Shown: positions 45,040 to 54,478, counted from the stretch's first letter. The stretch: 64,000 nucleotides of DNA from Streptomyces coelicoflavus (GCF_003112555.1 NZ_BEWB01000002.1:186001-250000), one strand, 5' to 3'. The notes: generated by a model from the letters alone, not told the origin. Made by a program: numbers and translations.

Positions 45040-46887
45040 CTACGACCGGTAGGTCAGCCCGTGCCCGAGCGGAAGGAGCACCGTCTCCGGGTCGTCGGCG
45101 CGCACCACCGGCACCGGCAGCTTCCCGCGCGGCCGTACCCGCCCGGCGATCACGCGGGCCGCCGCGCGCACCTCCACGTCGGTCCAGGAGTAGGCGGCGA
45201 GGAAGGCGGGCACGCCGGGCAGCTGGGCGACGTCGTACGGGTTGCGGACGGCGACCGCGACGACCGGCTTCCCGGTCTCCAGCAGCCGTGTGACCAGGGT
45301 GCGCTGGCTGCTGCCCGCGGTCACGTTGTACGTGGCGACCACCACCGCGTCGGCGTCCCCGGCCGCCGCGACGGCGCGGTCGACGACGGCGGCGGAGGGC
45401 GCGGTGCCGGTGGACAGGGCGGTGGCCGTGAAGCCCAGCTCCGTCAGCGCGCCCGCCAGGACGCCGGTGGGCGGCCCGGTCGTGCCCGACGGCGAGGCCG
45501 GGTCGGCGCCCACGACCAGCAGCCTGCGGTGCTCGCGGCGCGACAGCGGCAGCAGCCGCCCCTCGTTGACCAGCAGCGTGGTGGTCCGCTCGGCGATCCG
45601 GTCGGCCGCGGCCAGGTGTCCCCGCGTGCCGACGGTCCGGTCGACGTCCCGGCCGCTGGTGTACGCGTCCCGGAACAGCCCCAGCTTCGCCTTCAGCCGC
45701 AGCACGCGCAGGATCGATTCGTCGAGCCGCGCCTCGGTCAGTTCGCCGTCCTTCACGGCCGTCAGTACGGCGTTCCAGGCGAGCGGCAGGTCCGGCGGGT
45801 TGAGCAGCTGGTCGACACCGGCCTTCAGCGCCAGCACCGGCACCCGCGCGTCGCCGTACTTGGTGCGCACGCCCTGCATGCCGAGGGAGTCGGTGACCAC
45901 CACCCCGTCGAAGCCCAGCTCCTCGCGCAGGATGCCGGTGAGGATGGGGCGGGAGAGGGTGGCCGGGTCGCCGGAGTCGTCGAGCGCGGGGACCATCAGG
46001 TGGGCGGTCATGATGGCGTCGATGCCGGCCTCGATCGCCGCGCGGAAGGGCGGCGCGTCCAGCTTCTCCCACTGCTCGCGGCTGTGCGTGATGACCGGGA
46101 AGCCGGTGTGGCTGTCGGTGGCGGTGTCGCCGTGCCCGGGGAAGTGCTTGGCGCACGCGGCGACACCCGAGCGCTGGTACCCCGTCACCTCGGCGGCCAC
46201 CAGCTCCGCCACCGCGTCCGGGTCGGCGCCGAAGGACCGCACGCCGATGACGGGGTTGGCCGGGTTGACGTTGACGTCGGCCACGGGGGAGTAGTCCTGG
46301 CGGATGCCCAGCGCGTTCAGCTCGGCGCCCGCGATCCGGCCGAGGGCACGGGCGTCGGAGCGCGACCCGCCCGCCCCGACGGCCATCGCGCCCGGGAAGA
46401 GGGTGGCCGGCTCGCCCACGCGGGCCACTATGCCGTGCTCCTGGTCCGTGGAGATCAGCACGGGCAGCCCGCGCGGCTGCTCCAGGGAGGCCTTCTGGAT
46501 GCCGTTGGACAGGCCGGCGATCTGGTGCGGGTCGCGGGTGTTGTGCGCCCAGGCGAAGTAGATGATGCCGCCGACCCGGTACCTGGCGATCAGCTCGGCC
46601 GCGGTGCGGACGCCGATCTCCTTCAGGTTGGCGTCGATGTCCGCCTGGTCGGGGTCGGTGGCGGAGTGGCCGTAGACCCGCATGACGAAGAGCTGCCCGA
46701 CCTTCTCCTCCAGCGTCATACGGGAGATGAGGCCGCGGAGCTTGTCGTCGTCGGGCCTGCGGGCGTCGGCGTACGCCGTGCCGCCCCCGGCCGCGAGGGC
46801 CGCGGTCACGACCGCGGTGGCGGTGAGGACGGTGCGTCTGGAGGGCTGTGCGGTGCTTCCCGGGCCGGCCGTGCTGGTGTGGTGCAC
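45040..46887 (-). CDS. Exported beta-N-acetylglucosaminidase (GH3, NagZ-like)
   Basis: A 615-residue GH3 enzyme. The GTG was chosen for its AAGGAG ribosome site; a longer frame adds 25 implausible residues. Tat-like signal: QPSRRTVLTATAVVTAALAA. Catalytic markers of the GlcNAc-specific GH3 subgroup: KHFPGHGDTATDSHTGFP, which holds the Asp-His general acid/base, and VVVTDSLGMQGV with the nucleophile Asp. A second domain (about 430-615) ends PLGHGLTYRS. It probably trims GlcNAc from chitin or wall fragments, alongside the GH20 enzyme of this window. Upstream are two palindromes. Confidence 0.93.
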   Translation of the reverse strand: MHHTSTAGPGSTAQPSRRTVLTATAVVTAALAAGGGTAYADARRPDDDKLRGLISRMTLEEKVGQLFVMRVYGHSATDPDQADIDANLKEIGVRTAAELIARYRVGGIIYFAWAHNTRDPHQIAGLSNGIQKASLEQPRGLPVLISTDQEHGIVARVGEPATLFPGAMAVGAGGSRSDARALGRIAGAELNALGIRQDYSPVADVNVNPANPVIGVRSFGADPDAVAELVAAEVTGYQRSGVAACAKHFPGHGDTATDSHTGFPVITHSREQWEKLDAPPFRAAIEAGIDAIMTAHLMVPALDDSGDPATLSRPILTGILREELGFDGVVVTDSLGMQGVRTKYGDARVPVLALKAGVDQLLNPPDLPLAWNAVLTAVKDGELTEARLDESILRVLRLKAKLGLFRDAYTSGRDVDRTVGTRGHLAAADRIAERTTTLLVNEGRLLPLSRREHRRLLVVGADPASPSGTTGPPTGVLAGALTELGFTATALSTGTAPSAAVVDRAVAAAGDADAVVVATYNVTAGSSQRTLVTRLLETGKPVVAVAVRNPYDVAQLPGVPAFLAAYSWTDVEVRAAARVIAGRVRPRGKLPVPVVRADDPETVLLPLGHGLTYRS

Positions 46888-46914
46888 GTGCGCTCCTTCC
46901 GGAGGGCTGCTGAA

Positions 46915-46952
46915 GGAAACTTCCAAGGAGTCACCAATATCCGGGAAGTTTC
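46915..46952. promoter_or_regulatory. Inverted GAAACTTCC arms upstream of the GH3 gene
   Basis: GGAAACTTCC (46915-46924) and GGGAAGTTTC (46943-46952) are inverted relative to each other across 18 bp. They lie 28-65 bp upstream of the GH3 start and could be an operator or a promoter-spanning site; the regulator is unknown. Confidence 0.4.
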
Positions 46953-46977
46953 TGCCAGTCAAGGGACCGCACAGAGG

Positions 46978-46989
46978 CCAAGCGCTTGG
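46978..46989. promoter_or_regulatory. CCAAGCGCTTGG palindrome upstream of the GH3 gene
   Basis: A perfect 12-bp palindrome with the AAGCGCTT core, 91 bp upstream of the GH3 start; GGCGCTTGC follows 3 bp later. LacI-family operators often have such a CG-centred form, and the neighbouring sugar operon has GAAAGCGCTTGC. Confidence 0.5.
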
Positions 46990-47038
46990 AAGGCGCTTGC
47001 TCCGACCCGCCAGGGCAGGGTCGGTGACGGAACGTCGG

Positions 47039-47980
47039 TCAGGCGGAGCCGGCGGTCAGGGCCGGCGGCGTGCCGTGGGCCGAGACGCCCGGCCAGTGGG
47101 CCCGCAGCGTGCGGACCGTTTCCGCGATGGCCGGGCGGCGGGCCGCGCCCGTGCGCCACAGGGCGTACAGCCGCCGTACCGGCATCGGGTCGAGCGGCAC
47201 CTCCACCACCCCCGCGGGCAGCGGGCCGCGCCCCAGCCGGGGGATGAGGGCGACGCCGAGACCGGCGGCGACCAGCGCGACGAGGGTCGGGTTCTCGTCC
47301 GCCTGGTGGACGATGTCCGGCTCGTGCCCGGCACCGCGCAGCGTCCGCAGCAGCCAGTCGTGGCACACCCGCCCGGGGGGCTGGCAGATCCACCGCTCCC
47401 CGCCCAACTCCTCGCGCCGTACGGCGCTCCGTCCCGCGAGGCGGTGCCCCTCGGGCACCAGCAGGTCGCACAGGTCCTCCCCGATCGGCGCCTGCTCCAC
47501 CCCGGCCGGGGCGGGCAGCGGGGCGATGTCCCAGTCGTGCGCCACCACCAGGTCGACCGCCCCCTTGGCCACCAGGTCCACGGACAGGTGCGGGTCGACC
47601 TCGGTGAGCCGCGCGTCGAGACCGGGGTGGCGTGCCGCCAGGTCGGCCAGAACGGACGGCAGCAGACCGCGCGCCGCCGACGCGAACGCGGCGACGGCCA
47701 GCCGCCCCGACGGCACCCCGCGCCGCTCCTCGAGCCGGGTCTCCGCCCGCTCCACGATGGCCAGCAACTCGGCCGCGGTGACGACCAGTTGCCGGGCCTC
47801 GTCGGTGAGACGCACCCCGCGCCCCTCCCGCTCCAGGAGCACCGTCCTGGTCTCCCGCTCCAGCTTGGCGATCTGCTGCGACACGGCCGACGGCGTGAAC
47901 CCGAGCGCGGCGGCGGCCGCACCGACCGTCCCGTGCACGGACACGGCGTGCAGGGCGCGCAGACGCTGGAGGTCGAGCAT
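47039..47980 (-). CDS. LysR-family transcriptional regulator
   Basis: A 313-residue LysR regulator: winged helix at the N terminus (LQRLRALHAVSVHGTVGAAA, then AALGFTPSAVSQQIAKLE) and a periplasmic-binding-like co-inducer domain (about 90-300). It is divergent from an EamA exporter across 108 bp. LysR regulators usually control the divergent neighbour, so the exporter is the likely target, with a small metabolite as signal. Confidence 0.92.
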   Translation of the reverse strand: MLDLQRLRALHAVSVHGTVGAAAAALGFTPSAVSQQIAKLERETRTVLLEREGRGVRLTDEARQLVVTAAELLAIVERAETRLEERRGVPSGRLAVAAFASAARGLLPSVLADLAARHPGLDARLTEVDPHLSVDLVAKGAVDLVVAHDWDIAPLPAPAGVEQAPIGEDLCDLLVPEGHRLAGRSAVRREELGGERWICQPPGRVCHDWLLRTLRGAGHEPDIVHQADENPTLVALVAAGLGVALIPRLGRGPLPAGVVEVPLDPMPVRRLYALWRTGAARRPAIAETVRTLRAHWPGVSAHGTPPALTAGSA

Positions 47981-48088
47981 GACGGCTCCCGGGGAACGCG
48001 ACGGAGGACCAATGAACAGCAATGCTTCATCCAACCATGCAGTAATCATCGCTGGTGCTACACGGTCCTCCCGGCCGATCCTCGACGC

Positions 48089-49030
48089 ATGCGACCTTCC
48101 CACCTCCTCCTCGCCGTGCTCGTCGCCGCCGTCTGGGGCGTGAACTTCACGGTCATCGAGATCGGCCTCGGCCACTTCCCGCCGCTCCTCTTCTCCGCCC
48201 TGCGCTTCCTGGCCGCCGCGCTGCCCGCCGTCTTCCTGGTGGGCCGCCCGAAGGTGGCGTGGAAGTGGATCGTGGCGGTGGGGCTGGTCCTCGGCGTGGC
48301 CAAGTTCGGCCTGGTCTTCGTGGGCATGGACGCGGGCATGCCGGCCGGCCTGTCCTCCCTCGTCCTCCAGATCCAGGCGGTGTTCACCGCGGTGATCGCC
48401 GCCGCCGTCCTGCGGGAACGTCCCTCCCGCGTCCAGGCCCTGGGCATGCTGGTCGCGCTGGCCGGCATCGGCGTGGCGGCGATCGACGAGGGCGCCTCGG
48501 GACCGCTGGGCGCGTTCCTGATGGTGATCGGCGCCGCGGCGGCGTGGGGCGTGTCCAACGTCCTGACCCGCAAGGCGTCCCCGCCCGACGCGCTGAACTT
48601 CATGGTCTGGGTCTCCACCGTCCCCGTACTGCCCCTGCTGGCCCTCTCCCTGCTCACCGAGGGCCCCGCCGAGGACCTCGCCGCCCTGCGCGCCCTGGAC
48701 TGGCAGGGGACGGGCACCATCCTCTTCGTCGCCTGGGTCTCGACCGTCTTCGGCTTCGGCGCCTGGGGCCGGCTGCTGCGCCGTCACCCCGCCTCGACGG
48801 TCGCGCCGTTCTCCCTCCTCGTCCCGGTCTTCGGCATGTCGTCGGCGGCGCTCTTCCTCGGCGAGTCGGTGACGCCCCTGCGCTGGTGCGCGGCGGCCCT
48901 GCTGGTGGGCGGGGTGGCGCTGACGACGCTCACTCCCGCCCGCCGGGGCCGCGCACGGGAGGCGACCGCCCCGGCCCGCCCGGAATTGGCTGGACGGCCC
49001 CCGGCCCGGGCTGAAGAATCCGTCGGGTGA
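48089..49030 (+). CDS. EamA-type (DMT) small-metabolite exporter
   Basis: A 313-residue membrane protein with ten predicted helices in two EamA repeats. The first has [20 protein letters not shown] and [12 protein letters not shown], the second [20 protein letters not shown] and [13 protein letters not shown]. Related proteins export amino acids such as cysteine or other small metabolites. Divergent LysR regulator upstream; the GNAT acetyltransferase downstream overlaps by 4 bases (GTGA), so both are co-translated and might modify and export one compound (inference). Confidence 0.88.
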   Translation: MRPSHLLLAVLVAAVWGVNFTVIEIGLGHFPPLLFSALRFLAAALPAVFLVGRPKVAWKWIVAVGLVLGVAKFGLVFVGMDAGMPAGLSSLVLQIQAVFTAVIAAAVLRERPSRVQALGMLVALAGIGVAAIDEGASGPLGAFLMVIGAAAAWGVSNVLTRKASPPDALNFMVWVSTVPVLPLLALSLLTEGPAEDLAALRALDWQGTGTILFVAWVSTVFGFGAWGRLLRRHPASTVAPFSLLVPVFGMSSAALFLGESVTPLRWCAAALLVGGVALTTLTPARRGRAREATAPARPELAGRPPARAEESVG

Positions 49031-49710
49031 CATTCACACTGAAGGGCCCGGTCCTCGAAGGCACGCTGGTACGACTGGAGCCGCTGGGCCATCGGCACGC
49101 GGCCGACCTGGCGGTGGCGGGGGAGGAGGACCGCAGCACCTACGGCTTCACGACGGTGCCGAGGACCGACGAGGTCGCCGCCTACATCGACACCCAGCTG
49201 GCCAGGGCGGCCGCCGGACGGCTGGCGCCCTACGCGCAGGTGTCCCTCGCCACCGGCCGCGCGGTCGGCACCACCGCCTACTGGGAACCCCGCTCCTGGC
49301 TCACCGACGACACGCTCGACGCCATCGAGGTCGGCTTCACCTGGCTGACCCGTTCCGCCCAGGGCACGGGCGTCAACGCCGAGGCCAAGCTGCTCCTGTT
49401 CCGCCACGCCTTCGAGGTCTGGGGCGTCTCCCGCGTCGACCTCAAGACAGACGCCCGCAACCAGCGCTCCCGCGCCGCGATCGAGAAGACCGGCGCCCGC
49501 TTCGAGGGCGTCCTGCGCAACTGGTCCCGCTCCTGGGCGCCGGGCGAGGAAGGACGGCTGCGCGACTCCGCGATCTACTCGATCACGGCGGCGGAGTGGC
49601 CGGGGTGCCGGGAGCGGCTGGAGGAGAGGGTGCGGTCGGCGACGGTACGGTCCGCGCGGGTGGAGCCGTCGGCGGCGGTGGAGCCGTCCGCGCTCACGCC
49701 GCGTCCGTGA
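49027..49710 (+). CDS. GNAT-family N-acetyltransferase (RimJ/RimL type)
   Basis: A 227-residue acetyltransferase. The GNAT core spans about 5-185: [40 protein letters not shown] (acetyl-CoA loop) and [20 protein letters not shown], typical of RimJ/RimL-like enzymes acting on N termini or small amines. The C terminus is a low-complexity Val/Arg/Ser tail. The start GTG overlaps the exporter stop. Its last 17 bases overlap the convergent isomerase gene. Confidence 0.88.
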   Translation: MTFTLKGPVLEGTLVRLEPLGHRHAADLAVAGEEDRSTYGFTTVPRTDEVAAYIDTQLARAAAGRLAPYAQVSLATGRAVGTTAYWEPRSWLTDDTLDAIEVGFTWLTRSAQGTGVNAEAKLLLFRHAFEVWGVSRVDLKTDARNQRSRAAIEKTGARFEGVLRNWSRSWAPGEEGRLRDSAIYSITAAEWPGCRERLEERVRSATVRSARVEPSAAVEPSALTPRP

Positions 49711-50494
49711 GCAGCCGGGCGAGGTGCTCGCGGCCCCGCCCCAGCAGCTCGGGCAGCGGGGCGGCGGACTCGTACCACCGCTTCTCGTACTCCCAGCACA
49801 GCCAGCCGTCCCAGCCGTGCCGCGACAGCACGTCCACCACCTCGGTGAGCGGCAGCACCCCGGCACCCAGCGCCAGCGGCGTGGTGTCCTCGGCGGAGGC
49901 GATGTCCTTGACCTGGACGTAGCCCAGGTGCGGGGAGAGCGCCGCGTACGACTCGAAGGGCTGCTCCCCGCCCAGCCAGGTGTGCATCACGTCCCACAGG
50001 GCGCCGGCCTGCCGGTGCCCGACCAGCCCGAGGACGCGCATCGCGTCGGCGCCCGTGCGGTGCGAGTCGTGGGTCTCCAGCAGGATGCGTACGCCGAGTT
50101 CGGCGGCGTACTCGGCGGCCGTGCCCAGCCGCCGCGCGGCCACCGCGTCCGCCTCCTCGGCGCCCTGCTCGGTGCCGCCGCCCGGGAAGACCCGGATGTA
50201 CGGGGCGCCCAGGTCGCGGGCGAGGTCGAGCAGGCCGCGCATCTCGGCGATCACGGCGTCGTCGTCCCCGGGCGCGGCGACCCGCGCGTATCCCGCCACC
50301 CCCAGCGGTTCGACACCGGCCGCCGCGAACTGTGCGGCGACTGCGGCCCGTTCGTCCGGCCCGAGGCTCGGGTTGACCGGTTCCTCGGGGTGGGCGCGCA
50401 ACTCGACCCCGTGGTAGCCGTGCGCGGTCGCCAGCCCCAGCACATCGGCCAGGGGCAGTCCGGGAACACCGAGAGTGGAGAACGCCAGCTTCAT
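49694..50494 (-). CDS. Sugar-phosphate isomerase/epimerase-like TIM-barrel protein
   Basis: A 266-residue AP-endonuclease-2/xylose-isomerase-like TIM barrel. Key stretches: [53 protein letters not shown] (metal ligand Glu), [10 protein letters not shown] and GYVQVKDI (metal ligands Asp, His). The ATG is used; a GTG two codons earlier (50500) is possible. No ribosome site: TACGCT lies 8 bases before the ATG, so it may be leaderless. Upstream, toward the LacI gene, lies a 35-bp tandem array. Related isomerases act on inositol or keto-sugars; substrate unknown. Confidence 0.86.
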   Translation of the reverse strand: MKLAFSTLGVPGLPLADVLGLATAHGYHGVELRAHPEEPVNPSLGPDERAAVAAQFAAAGVEPLGVAGYARVAAPGDDDAVIAEMRGLLDLARDLGAPYIRVFPGGGTEQGAEEADAVAARRLGTAAEYAAELGVRILLETHDSHRTGADAMRVLGLVGHRQAGALWDVMHTWLGGEQPFESYAALSPHLGYVQVKDIASAEDTTPLALGAGVLPLTEVVDVLSRHGWDGWLCWEYEKRWYESAAPLPELLGRGREHLARLLTDAA

Positions 50495-50554
50495 GCCCAC
50501 GGAGCGTACCCGCGATCACTCGGTTTACGTGGGGACACGGACGGCACTTTCCGC

Positions 50555-50799
50555 GACGCCGGCCGGCGATCTCAGCTCGGTCGTCTGTGGACGTCGGCCG
50601 GCACTCTCGGCCCGGTCGTTTGTGGACGCGGGCCGGCATTCTCAGCCCGGTCGCTCATGGACGCCGGCCGGTGATCCCAGCCCGGTCGCTCATGGACGCG
50701 GGGCGGCATTCTCGGCCTGGTCGCCTGGGGACGTGGGCCGGTGCACCCAGCCCGGTCGCCCATAGACGCCGGCCGGCACTCTCAGCCCGTCCGGCGTTT
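50555..50799. repeat. Seven-copy 35-bp tandem array
   Basis: Units begin with GACGYSGGSCGG at 50555, 50590, 50625, 50660, 50695, 50730 and 50765, each exactly 35 bp long, with 60-90 percent identity by eye and the shared middle CTCAGCCCGGTCG. There are no spacers, so this is a diverged minisatellite and not a CRISPR array. The last unit passes without a break into the dispersed Streptomyces repeat (CCGTCCGGCGTTTGAGGACG). Confidence 0.92.
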
Positions 50800-50855
50800 G
50801 AGGACGAGGCCGTCCAGGCCGAAGCGGGGGCCTGGGGGCGGCAGCCCCCAGCAAC
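50765..50855. repeat. Dispersed Streptomyces intergenic repeat, copy 2
   Basis: Contains CAGCCCGTCCGGCGTTTGAG and the CTGGGGGCGGCAGCCCCCAG hairpin, the same core as the element downstream of adpA (2591-2735) in inverted orientation. Its first 35 bp are the last unit of the tandem array, so the array probably grew by duplication of the element's left end. Confidence 0.85.
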
Positions 50856-50896
50856 GCCCACACCCACGCGGGTCACCGCGAAACCAACGGCCCGCG

Positions 50897-51943
50897 TCAA
50901 CCCCGCGGCCGTCCGGAGGACCCCCGCACCATCAACTCCCCCCGCACCATGGCGATCCCCCCCACCGGCGCGTCCTCCCGCCCCATCGCGACCCGGCCCG
51001 CCCGCGCCCCCGCCTCCGCCAGCGGCAGCCGGACCGTCGTCAGCGCGGGCACCGCGTCGATGCTGAACGGCAGGTCGTCGAAGCCGGCCACGGACACGTC
51101 GTCCGGAATCCGCAGCCCCGAGTCGCGCAGCGCCGCGCACGCGCCCAGCGCGACGGTGTCGTTCGCGGCGACGACCGCGGTCAGCGTCGGGTCCCTGCGC
51201 AGCAGCTCCAGCGTGGCCTCGTACCCGGCCTGCCGGTCGTAGCGGCCGTGGACCGTCCAGCGGGGGTCCTCCTCGATGCCGTGCGCGGCCAGCGCCGTGC
51301 GGTGACCCTCCAGCCGGTGCCGCGTCGTGGTCCGTTCCTCCGGACCCGCGATGTAGCCGAGCCGCCGGTGTCCGAGCCCGATCAGGTGCTCGGTCAACTC
51401 CCGCCCGCCACCGCGGTTGTCGAAGGTGAGCGCGATCGCCCCGGTGTCCGGCGCCGGCGGCCGCCCACACAGCACCACGCGCGTCCCGGCCTCCGTGAGC
51501 TTGCGCAGCTTCGCCGCCACCGCCGCCTGGTGGACCGCGTCCTCCATCGCGCCGCCGGTCAGCACCACCGCCGCCGCCCGCTGCCGCTGGAGCAGCGTGA
51601 GGTAGGTCAGCTCGCGCTCCGGGGTGCCGCCGGTGTTGCAGACCACGGCGAGTCTCTCGCCGCCCGCTCTGCCGCCGGGGCCGCCGATCTCGGACTGGAC
51701 GGCGCCGGCCATGATGCCGAAGAAGGGGTCGGCGATGTCGTTGACGAGGATGCCGACCAGGTCGGAGGTGGCCGCCGCCAGCGCGCTCGCGGGGCCGTTG
51801 AGCACGTAGTCCAGCTCGTCGACGGCCTTGAGCACCCGCTCCCGGGTGGAGGCGGCCACGGGGTAGTTGCCGTTCAGTACGCGCGACACCGTCGCGGGGG
51901 AGACCTGGGCGCGGGCCGCCACGTCCGCCAGTGTCACCGTCAT
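50897..51943 (-). CDS. LacI-family transcriptional regulator
   Basis: A 348-residue LacI/GalR-type regulator: helix-turn-helix MTVTLADVAARAQVSPATVS at the N terminus, hinge helix, then the sugar-binding effector domain (about 60-340). It is divergent from the dehydrogenase-DUF993-isomerase operon with an AAGCGCTT operator-like site in the gap, so it probably represses that operon and itself. The inducer, presumably a sugar or polyol, is unknown. Confidence 0.88.
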   Translation of the reverse strand: MTVTLADVAARAQVSPATVSRVLNGNYPVAASTRERVLKAVDELDYVLNGPASALAAATSDLVGILVNDIADPFFGIMAGAVQSEIGGPGGRAGGERLAVVCNTGGTPERELTYLTLLQRQRAAAVVLTGGAMEDAVHQAAVAAKLRKLTEAGTRVVLCGRPPAPDTGAIALTFDNRGGGRELTEHLIGLGHRRLGYIAGPEERTTTRHRLEGHRTALAAHGIEEDPRWTVHGRYDRQAGYEATLELLRRDPTLTAVVAANDTVALGACAALRDSGLRIPDDVSVAGFDDLPFSIDAVPALTTVRLPLAEAGARAGRVAMGREDAPVGGIAMVRGELMVRGSSGRPRG

Positions 51944-52092
51944 GTCCTCGTCCTCCGCATCGCGCGTGTGAGTCGAACGCCGTCCCGGGTGACCTTACGG
52001 CCACCACCCGCCGTCGTTCGCCCCCTCGAACAACTCACCCGAACCGCGGTCTTGTCCAGACCACCGTTCACAGGCTAGCTTCGTTCTACATA

Positions 52093-52104
52093 GAAAGCGC
52101 TTGC
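52093..52104. promoter_or_regulatory. LacI operator-like site upstream of the dehydrogenase operon
   Basis: GAAAGCGCTTGC contains the perfect palindrome AAGCGCTT at 52095-52102, 56 bp upstream of the operon start and 149 bp from the divergent LacI gene. The form is typical of LacI-family operators. Confidence 0.6.
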
Positions 52105-52160
52105 TGTACGGCTCGAACTCGATCCGGGGCTCGCGGCACGGCTCGTACGAAGGGAATGAC

Positions 52161-53312
52161 GTGACACGCAAGACGGTGCGTATCGCCATGAACGGTGTGA
52201 CCGGACGCATGGGCTACCGCCAGCACCTGGTCCGCTCCATCCTGGCGCTGCGCGAACAGGGCGGCCTCGACCTCGGTGACGGCACCGTGCTGTGGCCGGA
52301 ACCGGTCCTGGTCGGCCGCCGCGAGCACGCGCTGAGGGCGCTGGCGGAGCGGCACGGACTCGACCACGTCTCCACCGACCTGGACGCGGTCCTCGCCGAC
52401 GACTCCATCGACATCTACTTCGACGCCCAGGTGACCTCGGCCCGCGAGGAGGCGATCAGGAAGGCGATCGCCGCGGGCAAGCACGTCTACACCGAGAAGC
52501 CGACGGCCACCGGCCTCGACGGCGCCCTGGAACTGGCCCGGCTGGCGAACGCGGCCGGCATCAAGCACGGCGTCGTCCAGGACAAGCTCTTCCTCCCCGG
52601 CCTGCTCAAGCTCAAGCGCCTGATCGACGGCGGCTTCTTCGGCCGGATCCTGTCCGTGCGCGGCGAGTTCGGCTACTGGGTCTTCGAGGGCGACTGGCAG
52701 GAGGCGCAGCGCCCGTCCTGGAACTACCGCGCGGAGGACGGCGGCGGCATCGTCGTCGACATGTTCCCGCACTGGGAGTACGTCCTGCACGAGCTGTTCG
52801 GCCGGGTGAAGTCCGTCCAGGCCCTCACCGCCACCCACGTCCCCGAGCGCTGGGACGAGAAGGGCAAGCCCTACGACGCCACCGCCGACGACGCCGCCTA
52901 CGGCGTCTTCGAACTCGACGGCGGTGCGATCGCGCAGATCAACTCCTCCTGGGCGGTCCGCGTCCACCGCGACGAGCTGGTCGAGTTCCAGGTCGACGGC
53001 ACCGAGGGCTCCGCCGTCGCGGGCCTGCGGGGCTGCCGCGTCCAGCACCGCTCTGCCACCCCCAAGCCGGTCTGGAACCCGGACATCCCCGCCACCGAGG
53101 CCTTCCGCGACCAGTGGCAGGAGGTCCCCGACAACGGCGACTTCGACAACGGCTTCAAGGCCCAGTGGAAGCTGTTCCTGCGCCACGTCTACGCCGACGC
53201 CCCCTACCACTGGGACCTGCTGGCCGGCGCCCGCGGCGTCCAGCTCGCCGAACTGGGCCTCAGGTCCTCCGCGGAGGGCCGCCGCCTCGACGTACCGGAG
53301 ATCGGCCTGTGA
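52161..53312 (+). CDS. Gfo/Idh/MocA-family oxidoreductase
   Basis: A 383-residue NAD(P)-dependent sugar or polyol dehydrogenase starting at GTG after AAGGGA. N-terminal Rossmann domain: VRIAMNGVTGRMGYRQHLVR, with YTEKPTATGL carrying the conserved EKP lysine; the C-terminal beta-sheet domain has EFGYWVFEGDWQEAQRPSWN and GGGIVVDMFPHWEYVL. Enzymes of this family oxidise inositols, hexoses or their glycosides. It is first in an operon with DUF993 and isomerase genes, coupled by a GTGA overlap. Confidence 0.9.
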   Translation: MTRKTVRIAMNGVTGRMGYRQHLVRSILALREQGGLDLGDGTVLWPEPVLVGRREHALRALAERHGLDHVSTDLDAVLADDSIDIYFDAQVTSAREEAIRKAIAAGKHVYTEKPTATGLDGALELARLANAAGIKHGVVQDKLFLPGLLKLKRLIDGGFFGRILSVRGEFGYWVFEGDWQEAQRPSWNYRAEDGGGIVVDMFPHWEYVLHELFGRVKSVQALTATHVPERWDEKGKPYDATADDAAYGVFELDGGAIAQINSSWAVRVHRDELVEFQVDGTEGSAVAGLRGCRVQHRSATPKPVWNPDIPATEAFRDQWQEVPDNGDFDNGFKAQWKLFLRHVYADAPYHWDLLAGARGVQLAELGLRSSAEGRRLDVPEIGL

Positions 53313-54478
53313 CCCTCCACCTGCCGAACCCCGACGGCACCCTGCGCACCTACGAGCCCCACCCGGAGCCGTTGCGCCGCACCATGCCGCTTCCGGGAAG
53401 CGCTTTCATCTCCCGTACGGTCTTCTCGGCCGCGCACGTCGTCGCCGACCCGTACGCCGACACCACCCCCGACGGGCCCGCCGCCGTCGACTGGGACGCC
53501 ACCCTCGCCTTCCGCCGTCACCTGTGGTCCCACGGACTCGGCGTGGCCGAGGCGATGGACACCGCCCAGCGCGGCATGGGCCTGGACTGGCCCACGGCGG
53601 CCGAACTGATCCGCCGCTCCGCCGCCGAGGCGAAGGCGGCCGGCGGCCGCATCGCCTGCGGCGTGGGCACGGACCAGCTGACCGCGACGGCCACCCCCTC
53701 CCTCGCGGAGGTCCGGACGGCGTACGAGGAACAGCTCGCCGTCGTCGAGGAGTCGGGCGCCCAGGCCATCCTGATGGCCTCCCGCGCCCTGGCCGCGACG
53801 GCCAAGGGCCCGGACGACTACCTGGAGGTCTACGGCCACCTGCTGCGCCAGGCCGCCGAACCGGTGATCCTGCACTGGCTGGGCCCGATGTTCGACCCGG
53901 CCCTGGACGGCTACTGGGGCTCGTCCGACCTCGACACGGCGACGGACACCTTCCTTGAGGTCATCGCCGCCCACCCCGACAAGGTCGACGGCATCAAGGT
54001 CTCCCTCCTGGACGCCCAGCGCGAGATCGACCTCCGGCGCCGCCTCCCGCAGGGCGTGCGCTGCTACACCGGCGACGACTTCAACTACCCCGAGCTGATC
54101 GCGGGCGACGACCAGGGCTTCAGCCACGCCCTGCTCGGCATCTTCGACCCCCTGGGCCCGCTGGCCGCGGAGGCGGTCCGCCTTCTGGACACCGGGAACA
54201 CGGAGGCCTTCCGCGGCCTCCTCGACCCCAGCGTGGAACTCTCCCGCCACCTCTTCCGGGCCCCCACCCGCTTCTACAAGACGGGCGTGGTCTTCCTGGC
54301 CTGGCTGTCCGGACACCAGAGCCACTTCACGATGGTCGGCGGCCTCCAGTCGGCCCGCTCCCTGCCGCACCTCGTCCACGCCTACGAACTCGCCGACGAA
54401 CTCCTCCTGTTCCCGGACCCGCTGCTGGCCGAGGACCGCATGCGAACCCTGTTGAAACTGCACGGAGTGGACCAGTGA
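53309..54478 (+). CDS. DUF993 family protein (aldolase-like)
   Basis: A 389-residue protein of the DUF993 family, distantly similar to dihydrodipicolinate-synthase-type barrels: repeated alpha/beta stretches such as VGTDQLTATATPSLAEVRTA, KGPDDYLEVYGHLLRQAAEP and KTGVVFLAWLSGHQSHFTMV. An aldolase or hydro-lyase role on the oxidised sugar is possible but unproven. GTG start overlaps the dehydrogenase stop; the stop overlaps the isomerase start. An AAGCGCTT-type operator core lies inside the coding sequence near its start. Confidence 0.82.
   Translation: MTLHLPNPDGTLRTYEPHPEPLRRTMPLPGSAFISRTVFSAAHVVADPYADTTPDGPAAVDWDATLAFRRHLWSHGLGVAEAMDTAQRGMGLDWPTAAELIRRSAAEAKAAGGRIACGVGTDQLTATATPSLAEVRTAYEEQLAVVEESGAQAILMASRALAATAKGPDDYLEVYGHLLRQAAEPVILHWLGPMFDPALDGYWGSSDLDTATDTFLEVIAAHPDKVDGIKVSLLDAQREIDLRRRLPQGVRCYTGDDFNYPELIAGDDQGFSHALLGIFDPLGPLAAEAVRLLDTGNTEAFRGLLDPSVELSRHLFRAPTRFYKTGVVFLAWLSGHQSHFTMVGGLQSARSLPHLVHAYELADELLLFPDPLLAEDRMRTLLKLHGVDQ
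53397..53407. promoter_or_regulatory. Intragenic LacI operator-like site
   Basis: GAAGCGCTTTC, inside the DUF993 gene 88 bp after its start, shares the AAGCGCTT core with the upstream operator (52095-52102), 1.3 kb away. A second operator could allow looping or a roadblock. Confidence 0.4.

Larger units (their letters stand above)
50495..50896. other. Intergenic region with tandem array and dispersed repeat
   Basis: A 402-bp gap between the isomerase start and the LacI stop. It holds the 35-bp tandem array (50555-50799), the dispersed repeat fused to it, and the presumed isomerase promoter at its left end. No gene is supported here. Confidence 0.75.

Noticed and set aside
50555..50799. Possible CRISPR array (35-bp repeats)
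   Set aside because: Units are directly adjacent with no unique spacers, vary along their length, and no cas gene is present.
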